Shown here: positions 19,628 through 29,345 of the stretch, one piece after another
How positions within the stretch are numbered: position 1 is the first letter of the stretch
Layout of the letters: the number at the start of each line of letters is the position of its first letter
Source of the DNA: Nitrospirota bacterium
GTDB lineage: Bacteria > Nitrospirota > Thermodesulfovibrionia > Thermodesulfovibrionales > UBA6898
DNA: 33,771 nt
Direction: 5' to 3'
Assembly (NCBI GenBank): GCA_021825805.1
Contig: JAKAGF010000002.1
Coordinates: 1-33,771, forward strand
Notes under the pieces: generated by a model
Database searches by the model: none
The model's input: only the letters and a program-made list of their open reading frames with translations
Told to the model about the DNA's origin: nothing
Position numbers and translations under genes: made by a program

Positions 19628-19680
19628 GATGATTAGGCAAGAAATGAACAGGATTGGTCTACCTGCCTTTGTTCTTTCAG
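19628..19680. promoter_or_regulatory. candidate AraC-regulator operator, copy 1
   Basis: GATTAGGCAAGAAATGAACAGGATTGGTCTACCTGCCTTTGTTCTTTCAG, nearly repeated at 27081-27130. Confidence 0.55.
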
Positions 19681-19758
19681 AAGTACAATATAATTATCAA
19701 CAGGGCGGCAAATAAATGTGAGCAACCTCTGCGAAACAGTTCGACCCTTAATAGATGA

Positions 19759-20751
<993 letters not shown>

Positions 20752-20783
20752 GCGCCGCCTTGTTAAGAAAGCGGCCTGAATTA

Positions 20784-20802
20784 GGGTTCTGTGGCAACTT
20801 TC
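20784..20802. mobile_element. possible solo IS6-family-like terminal inverted repeat
   Basis: GGGTTCTGTGGCAACTTTC resembles the GGTTCTGTTGCAAAGTT ends of IS6-family elements; no transposase and no partner end seen. Confidence 0.25.
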
Positions 20803-20895
20803 GATTTTGAGTGCCTACTCCTGAATTCAGCCGGAAAACACGCTGAGAACCAACCCCGTCAAATGCCTTCCTGACTGCTTTTCCACACAAACTGC

Positions 20896-20931
20896 TTGAC
20901 AATTGTCACGCGTCACGTTACAATTGTCACG
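20896..20931 (+). promoter_or_regulatory. higBA-like promoter with two overlapping operators
   Basis: TTGACA (20896-20901), 17 bp, TACAAT (20919-20924); ACAATTGTCACG repeated at 20899-20910 and 20920-20931, the first within the palindrome GACAATTGTC. Confidence 0.75.
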
Positions 20932-21212
20932 TGATAAAGACGTTTGCCGACAAACACACCTATGGCTTCTATGCCACCGGCAAGTCCAGGCGTTTGCCGG
21001 CTGACCTGTTGAAACGCGCCATGCGGCGGCTGGAATATATAGACCTGGCATCAAGACTGGAGGATTTAAAGGTCCCTCCCGGCAACCGGCTCCACGCTTT
21101 GAAAGACGACCGGGAGGGCCGGTACTCCATTTCAATTAACGACCAATGGCGTATCTGCTTTCGCTTTAAAGACGGCGATGCATATGACGTCGAAATAACC
21201 GACTATCATTAA
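20931..21212 (+). CDS. higB: HigB/RelE-family toxin
   Basis: RLHALKDDREGRYSISINDQWRICFRFKDGDAYDVEITDYH is typical of the HigB (RelE-fold) family; GTG start; paired with HigA. Confidence 0.92.
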   Translation: MIKTFADKHTYGFYATGKSRRLPADLLKRAMRRLEYIDLASRLEDLKVPPGNRLHALKDDREGRYSISINDQWRICFRFKDGDAYDVEITDYH

Positions 21213-21222
21213 GAGGTGTACG

Positions 21223-21537
21223 ATGGCTATTGCAAACAAAGAGGTGCGAACGGTGAAACCTACCCATCCGGGAGAAATGCTTCGCGAGGATTTTCTCCCC
21301 GATTACGAGCTTAGTGCGGCGAGCCTCGCCGATGCCCTTGGCGTTTCCCGTCAAACTGTCAACGAGATACTGCGCGAACGCCGGGCGGTTTCACCTGCCA
21401 TGGCATTGCTGTTATCGCGCCTGTTCGGCAATTCGCCCGAGTTCTGGCTGAATGCCCAGCGTGCAGTCGATCTTTGGGAAGCGAAAAAGCGCCAGGACAA
21501 GAAGCTCAAACGAATACAGCCTTTGAATGCCGCTTAG
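21223..21537 (+). CDS. higA: HigA-family antitoxin (XRE HTH)
   Basis: THPGEMLREDFLPDYELSAASLADALGVSRQTVNEILRERRAVSPAMALLLSRLFGNSPEFWLNAQRAVDLWEA. Confidence 0.94.
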   Translation: MAIANKEVRTVKPTHPGEMLREDFLPDYELSAASLADALGVSRQTVNEILRERRAVSPAMALLLSRLFGNSPEFWLNAQRAVDLWEAKKRQDKKLKRIQPLNAA

Positions 21538-21659
21538 GTTGACTGGCATGGTTGGAGCGAGCTGCTTAAACATCCGTGCAGACTTTCCTTAGAAGCTGTA
21601 TCGTGCTCAAACGGTCGAAGCTTCATGTAAAAAAAGACGTACGATGAGAGGAGTTAAAA

Positions 21660-23780
21660 ATGCCGGACATCATTAAGAATATAGCGTCGCAGCTGCCGCA
21701 GCCGTCTTTGCCTCAGCCAGAGCACGAAGCTGGCGAGATACTACGCAGTCTGGTTGATGAGGCCGCCTATGTTGGGGAGGTTGTGTCTCTCGGCTACAGT
21801 GAGGCCATACTTCAGATCCACGATTTTCATCGACAACGAGTCGGGGGTATCCCGGCACTCTGTTTCCTGCTCGGTTCGCGTGTGAATCCACAAGTTACGC
21901 CAGACCCAAGAGCTGAAGACTCATCAGTTATCCTGATGCGCGTTATGGATCATGCCGATCTACCAAACGCTGAAGAAGCCAAGCGTGTCCGCGTGGAAAA
22001 TGCACAAAAAGTGAGTGGCGAGGTAGGAGTGAATTGGGATGACCGCACAGTAATGGACGCGACAACACATCATCTTTTGAGTTATGCCGGTGTACGATGC
22101 CGCGTGATTGGTACTTTCTATATGGCTAATCTTGGTGATGATGCTGCACCGAACTGGCAATTGTGTTTCGGCTCGGACATCAGTAACTATTATCCAAACC
22201 GCGGCTTGAAAGTATTTAAACCTCGCGGAGACGTTTTGGAACGCATTGTAAATTACCGCGATCCGATGATATTTTCAGGATTACGAATACCAATGGTACA
22301 TACGGGCCATGTGCGTTATGCTTCCACTAATCGCCGATTTCAGCAGGTGGCCAATGTGCCAGTATCAGTAACACCTACAGATTTATTGGGTCAGAAGACC
22401 GCTTTGTTCGGGATGACGCGTACTGGTAAATCCAATACTACGAAAATTGTTTTGAAAGCTATTTTTGAATTACGTTGGGCAGCCACTGACGCCTTGAAGA
22501 TCGGGCAACTTATATTCGATCCAAATGGTGAATATGCAAATGAAAACACACAAGACGCGAGCACAGGCAGTGACAATCCAAATGCAATTAAGAACGTCTG
22601 GAAATGCGCGCCCCCTAACGTGCAAGCAGGTTTTCGAAAAGATGTCATTACTTATGGGATTACGAAACACCCGAACGATCCAGAGCGAATTCTGATGTTG
22701 CTTAATTTCTATCAAGATCAGAATTTACAGACCGGCAAAGAAATTATTAACGCCGCCCTAACTGAACGAGCTATTGGTCGCATTTATATTTCTAATTTCA
22801 TAGACGTTAACTTCCAATTGCCCGAAGACGCTGATAATGGTGACAAAGTGCGATATCGGCGACGGGTGATGTTCTATCGCGCATTACTACATGAGGCCGG
22901 CTTCGGAAAACCACCTCTAAAAGAAGCAAGATTGGAAGGCTTATTTAATAAAGATTTGAGAAAAGCGTTGAACTCAAGTAAATCAAAAGAGGCGCAAAAA
23001 TATCAGGCATGTGCAGCAATATTTGAAAAAGAGATGGCGTCTTGGACTGAAGTCGCACAAGCAGGAAAGATTCTACATGAATTTATTGAAGATAAAACGT
23101 CTGGCTATCAGGAATTTGAAGCTGAATATGTCAAACAGAGTTCGTCAGGATTTTGGGCTGATGATGCTTTGAAGAAAACTCTTGGCATTTGGGGGTACCC
23201 GAATGGCCCCAAGTTGATTAGTGCTGTTAAAGAGCAACATACCAGCGACACACACACAGACTATGCTGATGATATTTATGCACATTTGCAGGCTGGTCGG
23301 CTTGTTATCGTTGATCAGTCGAGTGGTAATGCGGAAATCAACAAAGCGGCAGCAGATAGAATTATTCTGAAAATATTTGAGAGAAATAAAGCGCTGTTCC
23401 GTCAGGGCGATAGAAGGCCGGAAATCCTGGTCTATATTGAAGAAGCTCATAACACCTTACCACCAGCAAAGGAAGACGATCTTACAGATATTTGGGTGCG
23501 TACGGCAAAAGAAGGTGCAAAATACAATATCGGATTGGTTTATGCGACTCAGGAAGTATCTTCAATTCAAAAGAATATTCTTCGGAACACTGCCAATTGG
23601 TTCATTGGTCATCTGAACAACACTGATGAGACGAGGGAGCTTCGAAAATTCTATGACTTCGCTGATTTCGAAAACAGCATTCTACGTGCACAGGACCGCG
23701 GATTCATCAGAATGAAGACACTGTCAAATCCCTATATTGTTCCGATCCAAGTTGATCGCTTCAACATTCAAGAGGGCTGA
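21660..23780 (+). CDS. herA: HerA-like FtsK/HerA-superfamily ATPase (DUF87)
   Basis: 706 aa; Walker [14 protein letters not shown], Walker [17 protein letters not shown]-terminal [30 protein letters not shown]. Confidence 0.88.
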   Translation: MPDIIKNIASQLPQPSLPQPEHEAGEILRSLVDEAAYVGEVVSLGYSEAILQIHDFHRQRVGGIPALCFLLGSRVNPQVTPDPRAEDSSVILMRVMDHADLPNAEEAKRVRVENAQKVSGEVGVNWDDRTVMDATTHHLLSYAGVRCRVIGTFYMANLGDDAAPNWQLCFGSDISNYYPNRGLKVFKPRGDVLERIVNYRDPMIFSGLRIPMVHTGHVRYASTNRRFQQVANVPVSVTPTDLLGQKTALFGMTRTGKSNTTKIVLKAIFELRWAATDALKIGQLIFDPNGEYANENTQDASTGSDNPNAIKNVWKCAPPNVQAGFRKDVITYGITKHPNDPERILMLLNFYQDQNLQTGKEIINAALTERAIGRIYISNFIDVNFQLPEDADNGDKVRYRRRVMFYRALLHEAGFGKPPLKEARLEGLFNKDLRKALNSSKSKEAQKYQACAAIFEKEMASWTEVAQAGKILHEFIEDKTSGYQEFEAEYVKQSSSGFWADDALKKTLGIWGYPNGPKLISAVKEQHTSDTHTDYADDIYAHLQAGRLVIVDQSSGNAEINKAAADRIILKIFERNKALFRQGDRRPEILVYIEEAHNTLPPAKEDDLTDIWVRTAKEGAKYNIGLVYATQEVSSIQKNILRNTANWFIGHLNNTDETRELRKFYDFADFENSILRAQDRGFIRMKTLSNPYIVPIQVDRFNIQEG

Positions 23781-23785
23781 GAACT

Positions 23786-25129
23786 ATGCCATACGAGGGA
23801 GAATACGCTCATTACCAACCGCTGAAACGCATTGTCGAGTCCGAGCGTGTCCAGCAATTACTCCGCAGATCCCGTGTGCTTGATCCGGCAACGCTGACGC
23901 ATCACGCGACGCCCAAAACGCCACCCGTTGCCGATAAAACGTTACCATCTCTCGTGTTGGCGATTGACGGGAGCAACGCAGAAGTAGATGTTCGTAATGG
24001 ATATCCGGGAGCAAAGGTCGGGTACTGTTCAGTGGCTTCTGTTGTCCTAAATCTCGATGAAGTTGAACGGCTTGATGAAAACCGGCCCGTGAACCCGATA
24101 GAATTTCGTCGCACAGAAGACTTGTCGTCTGATGCCTGTGCTCTTCCGGGTTGTAATGTTATTACTCGAGACCATGTTGCGGCAAAGGATTCTTTTCGAG
24201 AGGCAGTCTTCGACCTACTTCATGACGCAATTGTTGATGAAGAAGACAACACGCGGTTGCTTGCGACGTATCAAGCGCTTCTCAGGTATAAACCGGAAGG
24301 GACAATTAGCTGCCCTTACACGCATCTCGGTTGTGAGCGTCAGGTATCCATTATGGAACATCTTAGCACGTGCACATGTGGGAGAAAAAAACCTCTGTTT
24401 CCAACAGATGCGTTACGCATTCACGAGCGATTCAATGACGAATCGGGAAGCAATGGAGAAGCCTTTGGCTATGTGCGCGGCGTTTGGGAACACCTTCTGC
24501 TGATTCACTTATTGAGATGTTTCGAGCAACGCAATTGGTTTGATCGTCTCGGGTCCATTGCCTTTTTCCTCGACGGACCCTTGGCTGTATTCGGGCCGCC
24601 CGCTTGGATGAGTGCTGCTATGAAGAAGGAATTACAGCGTTTGAATGCGGTTGTTCGAGAGAAAACTGGCAATGACATGATTATTGTAGGTATTGAAAAG
24701 TCTGGTAACTTTGTCGCACATTTCGCGGATATTGACAAACGGGATGATGGCGGCCAGAACTTTCAACCTGAGTCATATTTCCTTCCGACAGATGCTTACA
24801 TCAAACAGCGAATTATTTTTTCAGACAGCGATAAACAATATGGTAAGGATACTTACTTTGGCAGAAAGTTATTCTATAAGACGAAGAGTGGGGCGCAAAT
24901 CGTAGCCAACATTCCATTTCTGTCATCTGAACAGGATACGCTTGATAGCGATGATCCTTCGCTTTATCCTCGTTTTGGAACAATCTGTGCGCTGCTTGAC
25001 AAGCTGGTAACTTCACGTTTTCCGAATGCGCTTGGTCCAATTGTCAGCGCACATGCGCAAGCCTCTATCCCGCTGCATCTAGGCCAGAAAGTGCTGAAAC
25101 AACTGGCTCAGGCGTTAATGCGAAAATGA
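23786..25129 (+). CDS. nurA: NurA-domain nuclease
   Basis: SLVLAIDGSNAEVDVRNGYPGAKVGYCSVASVVLNLDEVE and IAFFLDGPLAVFGPPAW; 5 nt after herA-like gene. Confidence 0.82.
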   Translation: MPYEGEYAHYQPLKRIVESERVQQLLRRSRVLDPATLTHHATPKTPPVADKTLPSLVLAIDGSNAEVDVRNGYPGAKVGYCSVASVVLNLDEVERLDENRPVNPIEFRRTEDLSSDACALPGCNVITRDHVAAKDSFREAVFDLLHDAIVDEEDNTRLLATYQALLRYKPEGTISCPYTHLGCERQVSIMEHLSTCTCGRKKPLFPTDALRIHERFNDESGSNGEAFGYVRGVWEHLLLIHLLRCFEQRNWFDRLGSIAFFLDGPLAVFGPPAWMSAAMKKELQRLNAVVREKTGNDMIIVGIEKSGNFVAHFADIDKRDDGGQNFQPESYFLPTDAYIKQRIIFSDSDKQYGKDTYFGRKLFYKTKSGAQIVANIPFLSSEQDTLDSDDPSLYPRFGTICALLDKLVTSRFPNALGPIVSAHAQASIPLHLGQKVLKQLAQALMRK

Positions 25130-26232
25130 TTAAAACTGAGATCACCATATCACGCTATGGAACTGCTGCAAGCCGATGGGCAGGCGTCGGCCCATACTAT
25201 GCCATGTTCCCAGTAAATTTTGCGACTGCGGCCGTGAGGGAATACACCAAGCCCGGCGATGGCGTCTTTGATCCGTTTGCCGGACGCGCTACTTCTCTAT
25301 TCGCAGCTGCTTCCGAGGGGCGTATTGGATTGGGAATTGAAATTAATCCTGTTGGATGGGTTTATGGCAAGGCAAAGTTGCAGACGGCAGCGCGAGCAGA
25401 TGTTGAACAGCGCATCGAATGGCTGGGCAAAAGGGCGAAGAATTACCGAGCCGCTGCAAAAGGATTGCCTGAGTTCTTTACGTACTGCTACTGTTCTAAG
25501 GTCCGGGAATTTCTTTTGGCGGCTCGCGATTTACTATGCTGGCGTCGTGCAAAAACTGATTGGACAACAATGGCGTTACTTCTTATCGATTTACATGGAA
25601 AGAGAGAAAGTGCCTTATCGAATCAGATGCGACAAACAAAAGCAATGTCGCCTCAATATGCGATTGGCTGGTGGAAGGAGAATAAACTGGAGCCGCCAGA
25701 GCGTAATCCCGTTGAGTTCATGCTTAAGAAAGTGGCGTGGCGATACGCAAGGGGACGTTTAGAGGCCAGCGAGGGGCGCGTTTATTTGGGAGATTCACAA
25801 CTCATTCTTGCAAGATGGGAAAACAATGCGCCAAAACAAAGGGCGACCCTTCTGCTCACGTCTCCACCTTATCATGGAGTTACAAATTACTTTTATGACC
25901 AATGGCTGCGGTTATGGTTGCTCGGTGGGTCGGAAAAGTTCTATAGCACTGGTGAACCTTGTAAACGAAAATTTGATAATAAGAAACACTACATTGCCAT
26001 GCTATGCCGAGTGTTCACGAAGTCAAAGCCTCTACTGAAGCGTAACGCAGTTGTGTATGTGCGCACTGACGCACGCCAATTTACCAGAGAAGCAACAATT
26101 GAAGCTCTTGAGACTGCTTTTCCTCAAAAGAGGTTGCGTGACGAGCGGTTCTCGTTGCCAGCATTCTCTCAAACCGCCTTGTTTGATTCAGCTCGGGAAC
26201 CGAAAGGTGAAATTGATTTCGTAATGTGGTAA
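25126..26232 (+). CDS. SAM-dependent DNA methyltransferase
   Basis: Motif I GVFDPFAGRATSLFAAASEGRIGLGIEINPVG and motif IV LLLTSPPYHGVTNYFYDQWLRLW; overlaps nurA stop by ATGA. Confidence 0.87.
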   Translation: MIKTEITISRYGTAASRWAGVGPYYAMFPVNFATAAVREYTKPGDGVFDPFAGRATSLFAAASEGRIGLGIEINPVGWVYGKAKLQTAARADVEQRIEWLGKRAKNYRAAAKGLPEFFTYCYCSKVREFLLAARDLLCWRRAKTDWTTMALLLIDLHGKRESALSNQMRQTKAMSPQYAIGWWKENKLEPPERNPVEFMLKKVAWRYARGRLEASEGRVYLGDSQLILARWENNAPKQRATLLLTSPPYHGVTNYFYDQWLRLWLLGGSEKFYSTGEPCKRKFDNKKHYIAMLCRVFTKSKPLLKRNAVVYVRTDARQFTREATIEALETAFPQKRLRDERFSLPAFSQTALFDSAREPKGEIDFVMW

Positions 26233-26271
26233 TAGAACCAAAGCGACATGCCAAAACTGTCCTCAAGACAA

Positions 26272-26899
26272 ATGACCAACACTCTCTATACCATCGGCTA
26301 TGCAACTCGTTCCCTCGACGATTTCATTGTTCTTCAGCCGCAATCCGCAATTCAACCGCGAACTGCTCAAACAGTCGCTGAAATCTCATAATATCGAGTA
26401 TGTATTTCTTGGCGAGGAACTTGGCGCACGGCCAAAAGACCTGTCATGCTATGTCGAAGGGAAGGCAATCTATGAAAAGATTGCTGCTACGCCGTTGTTT
26501 AAAAACGGGATAGAACGCGTTAAGCTCGGAATTAAGAAAGGTTACACTCTTGCTCTTATGTGCGCAGAGAAGGACCCGATGACGTGTCATCGAACGATAT
26601 TAATATGCAGAAATCTACGAGGACAGGGCATTGATATCCGGCATATCGTCGATCTGAAAACCATGGAGACGCAAACGGAACTGGAGAAGCGATTGATCGC
26701 TCAATTGAAGCTTCACCCCGATATATTCAAAGACACGGAACCGGATGCTCTCATCGAACGCGCTTATGAAGTGCAGGGCGACAAAATAGCTTTCGTAGAG
26801 AAAAGCAAACGGGAACCGGATAAAATAACGGCGGATACGGTGAAAGAAGAGCATGAGCATACGTCCCCTGAATTCATGACGAAAGTAAGAACGTATTGA
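26272..26899 (+). pseudogene. DUF488-family protein, apparently frameshifted with a small internal deletion
   Basis: Frame 1 from 26272 gives MTNTLYTIGYATRSLDDFIV; after a frame switch, the 26300..26899 frame gives SRNPQFNRELLKQSLKSHNIEYVFLGEELGARP...LALMCAEKDPMTCHRTILI. The typical DVR-containing segment between them is missing. Confidence 0.72.
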
Positions 26900-26919
26900 A
26901 AGGCGGCATCGCCGCTGTC

Positions 26920-27015
26920 GTCGCGGTCATTTGGGCAATGCTCTTTCCCATAGCTTCAAGCGCACTTTCCATGCTGGGATTTTAAAATGCCCGCTTTTAC
27001 AGCCGGCATACCCAT
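26920..27015 (-). pseudogene. remnant of the N-terminus of a second AraC-type regulator
   Basis: Reverse complement gives MGMPAVKAG... then, after a frameshift, MESALEAMGKSIAQMT, matching MGKQAVKQAFENNAVEVALETLGKSIARWT of the 18620..19561 gene. Confidence 0.8.
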
Positions 27016-27080
27016 TTAAATCTCCTCCCGTATTTTGCCACCTCACTTTGCAGAACACTCCATTAATCGAATAATCGGAC

Positions 27081-27130
27081 GATTAGGCAAAAAATGAGCA
27101 GGATTAGTCTACCTGCTATTGTCCTTTCAG
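27081..27130. promoter_or_regulatory. candidate AraC-regulator operator, copy 2
   Basis: GATTAGGCAAAAAATGAGCAGGATTAGTCTACCTGCTATTGTCCTTTCAG, nearly identical to the 19631-19680 segment. Confidence 0.55.
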
Positions 27131-27205
27131 GGGTAGGATATGATCATCCAACGAGGGTGATTTTGGTCCCCGGGCAAAATCTGTTTAACAACGGAGGAAA
27201 AAACA

Positions 27206-28270
27206 ATGACAATGAATGTACTTGGTTACGCAGCACAGTCCGCAAAGGACACCCTGGCCCCATTTCGCTTTGAACGCCGCGATCAGCGGCCTGACGACGT
27301 GGCTATCGAGATACTCTACTGTGGCGTATGTCATTCTGACCTGCATACCGTCCGCAATGACTGGGCCAGTTGGTTTCCCACGACGTACCCAGTCGTGCCC
27401 GGCCATGAAATTATTGGCCGCGTGACAAGCGTCGGAAAGGATGTCAAACGCTTCAAACCGGGAGATCATGTCGGTGTCGGCTGCATGGTCGATTCCTGCC
27501 GGAAGTGCACAGCCTGCGAACAGGGACATGAACAGTATTGCTCGGAGATCGCGACATTCACCTACAACCATCTTGACCGCCGTGACAAGATGCCGACCTA
27601 TGGCGGGTATTCAGAAAAAATCGTGGTATCGGATAAGTTTGTCCTGAAGATCCCCGATGGGCTGGACCTGAAAGGGGCAGCGCCTCTCCTGTGCGCAGGC
27701 ATCACCACATGGTCGCCGCTTCGCCACTGGAAGGTGGAAAAGGGCAGCAAGGTGGCGGTTGTCGGCCTCGGCGGACTGGGTCACATGGCGCTGAAGCTTG
27801 CGAATGCGCTGGGCGCCGATGTCACGCTGTTCACCCGTTCAGCGGGCAAAGAGAAGGACGCGCGCCGTCTGGGCGCCCACAATGTCGTGCTCTCTACCGA
27901 CAAAGGCCAGATGGCATCCGTGCAGGGACGTTTCGATCTGATCATCGATACCGTGCCCTATGTCCATGACCTCAACCACTATCTGCCGACGCTGACGATC
28001 AACGGCACGCTGGTGCTTCTCGGGTACGTGGGCGATCTGGAGTCGATGCTGAGCACTGTTCCCTTGGTGATGGGGCGGAGATCGGTCGCAGGGTCCGTCA
28101 TCGGAGGCATTGCCGAGACCCAGGAGATGCTCGACTTCTGCGGCAAGCATGGCATCACGTCCGATATTGAAGTGATCAATATCCAGGATATCAATCAAGC
28201 GTATGAACGCATGCTGAAAAGCGATGTGAAATACCGCTTTGTGATCGATATGGCATCGCTGAAGGCGTGA
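27206..28270 (+). CDS. zinc-dependent NAD(P) alcohol dehydrogenase (YahK/cinnamyl-ADH-like)
   Basis: CGVCHSDLHTVRNDW, VPGHEIIGRV, GCMVDSCRKCTACEQGHEQYC, VVGLGGLGHMALKLA. Confidence 0.93.
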   Translation: MTMNVLGYAAQSAKDTLAPFRFERRDQRPDDVAIEILYCGVCHSDLHTVRNDWASWFPTTYPVVPGHEIIGRVTSVGKDVKRFKPGDHVGVGCMVDSCRKCTACEQGHEQYCSEIATFTYNHLDRRDKMPTYGGYSEKIVVSDKFVLKIPDGLDLKGAAPLLCAGITTWSPLRHWKVEKGSKVAVVGLGGLGHMALKLANALGADVTLFTRSAGKEKDARRLGAHNVVLSTDKGQMASVQGRFDLIIDTVPYVHDLNHYLPTLTINGTLVLLGYVGDLESMLSTVPLVMGRRSVAGSVIGGIAETQEMLDFCGKHGITSDIEVINIQDINQAYERMLKSDVKYRFVIDMASLKA

Positions 28271-28298
28271 TAGACTTGATAGAGAAGGAGAAAATACA

Positions 28299-28406
28299 AT
28301 AGAGATAAAACGAAGCGGCTCACAACCATCCGGCAAAGGACCGGCAGAGTATCTCACCGGAACGGTGCGTGTTGATCCGCTGTTCAACCCGCCCGATCCC
28401 GTCCGC
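28299..28406 (+). pseudogene. truncated cupin-family gene remnant
   Basis: Frame reads (ATA)IEIKRSGSQPSGKGPAEYLTGTVRVDPLFNPPDPVR, the typical N-terminus of cupin proteins linked to such ADH/AKR genes; start codon is ATA and the cupin core is missing. Confidence 0.7.
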
Positions 28407-28507
28407 CCTCGCCGGGCTCCTTGGGAAAAAGCGGAACTCAAAGCGTGTGGCACAAGCTGCTCGAAAACTCAAAGGCAATTCCGAAAGACGCAACAATGAA
28501 AAAATGC

Positions 28508-28539
28508 TTGACTCTGGACTTTACTCCAAGGTTTATAAT
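28508..28539 (+). promoter_or_regulatory. MerR-type promoter with long spacer
   Basis: TTGACT (28508-28513), 20 bp, TATAAT (28534-28539), with imperfect dyad CTCTGGACTTTACTCCAAGG in the spacer. Confidence 0.8.
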
Positions 28540-28556
28540 TAAAGCAGAGGAAGAGA

Positions 28557-29033
28557 ATGAAATACCTCTCAATAGGACAACTGGCAAAACAGGCGGAAGT
28601 CAATATCGACACGATCCGCTACTATGAGCGAAGAGGGCTGCTTTCCCCTCCCCGGCGAAAGGAATCCGGGTACCGGCAATATCTTGACGATGCCATCGTC
28701 CGCATCCGCTTTATCAAACATGCTAAGGAGCTCGGCTTTTCCCTTGATGAGATAGCCGAACTTCTCTCCTTAAAGCTCAATCCTAAGACGAAGTGCGGGG
28801 ACGTCAAGAATAGGGCACAGGAAAAGATCAGCGAGATCGAGGGTAAAATTCAGATGCTTGAGAGGATGCGGCTGACCCTTGTTCGGCTGACGAAGATGTG
28901 CGAAGAGGGGAAGCAAGTGAGCGAATGTCCGATACTGGACGCGTTAAACCAGAACGTGGGGAAGGAAATTGAAATGACTCTAAAATCGGGGATGATAACT
29001 ATTCGTCCCCTCTTAGAAAGGAGCAAGCGATGA
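28557..29033 (+). CDS. merR: mercury-responsive regulator MerR
   Basis: MerR HTH IGQLAKQAEVNIDTIRYYERRGLLSPPRR; metal-site Cys pattern KCGDVK ... MCEEGKQVSECPIL. Confidence 0.88.
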   Translation: MKYLSIGQLAKQAEVNIDTIRYYERRGLLSPPRRKESGYRQYLDDAIVRIRFIKHAKELGFSLDEIAELLSLKLNPKTKCGDVKNRAQEKISEIEGKIQMLERMRLTLVRLTKMCEEGKQVSECPILDALNQNVGKEIEMTLKSGMITIRPLLERSKR

Positions 29034-29296
29034 CGAAACGCAAAATTGAAGTCTTCAGCGCCGGATGCCCTGTGTGTGAGGACGCGATAACGCTGGTTAA
29101 GGGAATGGCCTGCCCCTCATGTGACGTTCAGGTCCTCGACATGAAGAATCCGGAGGTGACGGAAAGGGCCAAGAATCTCGGAATCCGTTCCGTGCCCGCT
29201 GTTGTCATCGACGGCAGGATCGCGGATTGCTGTGCAGGACGGGGCATTGATGAGAACACGCTGAGAGCGGCAGGGGTCGGTAGCCCGCTAAAATGA
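29030..29296 (+). CDS. thioredoxin/glutaredoxin-like protein in mer operon
   Basis: KIEVFSAGCPVCEDAITLV with CPVC, IRSVPAVVIDGRI; ATGA overlap with merR. Confidence 0.8.
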   Translation: MTKRKIEVFSAGCPVCEDAITLVKGMACPSCDVQVLDMKNPEVTERAKNLGIRSVPAVVIDGRIADCCAGRGIDENTLRAAGVGSPLK

Positions 29297-29345
29297 GAGC
29301 ACGTGGACAAACGACCGCAGTCCACACAGGCGGAGGAACACTTTT

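Noticed and set aside
20931-21537. TA pair considered as part of the HerA-NurA system itself
   Set aside because: HigBA has its own autoregulated promoter and a 122-bp gap before herA; more likely an independent passenger, though linkage remains possible.
26389-26391. Stop codon ending the first DUF488 frame considered as recoding or programmed frameshift
   Set aside because: It is TAA, the frame switch occurs before it, and about 18-20 residues are missing, so a deletion plus frameshift is simpler.
27839-28453. Minus-strand 204-aa ORF over the ADH 3' end and cupin remnant
   Set aside because: Antisense to the ADH coding sequence, no domain signature.
28421-28627. 68-aa plus-strand ORF spanning the MerR promoter
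   Set aside because: Overlaps the well-defined promoter and merR start in another frame; no family match.
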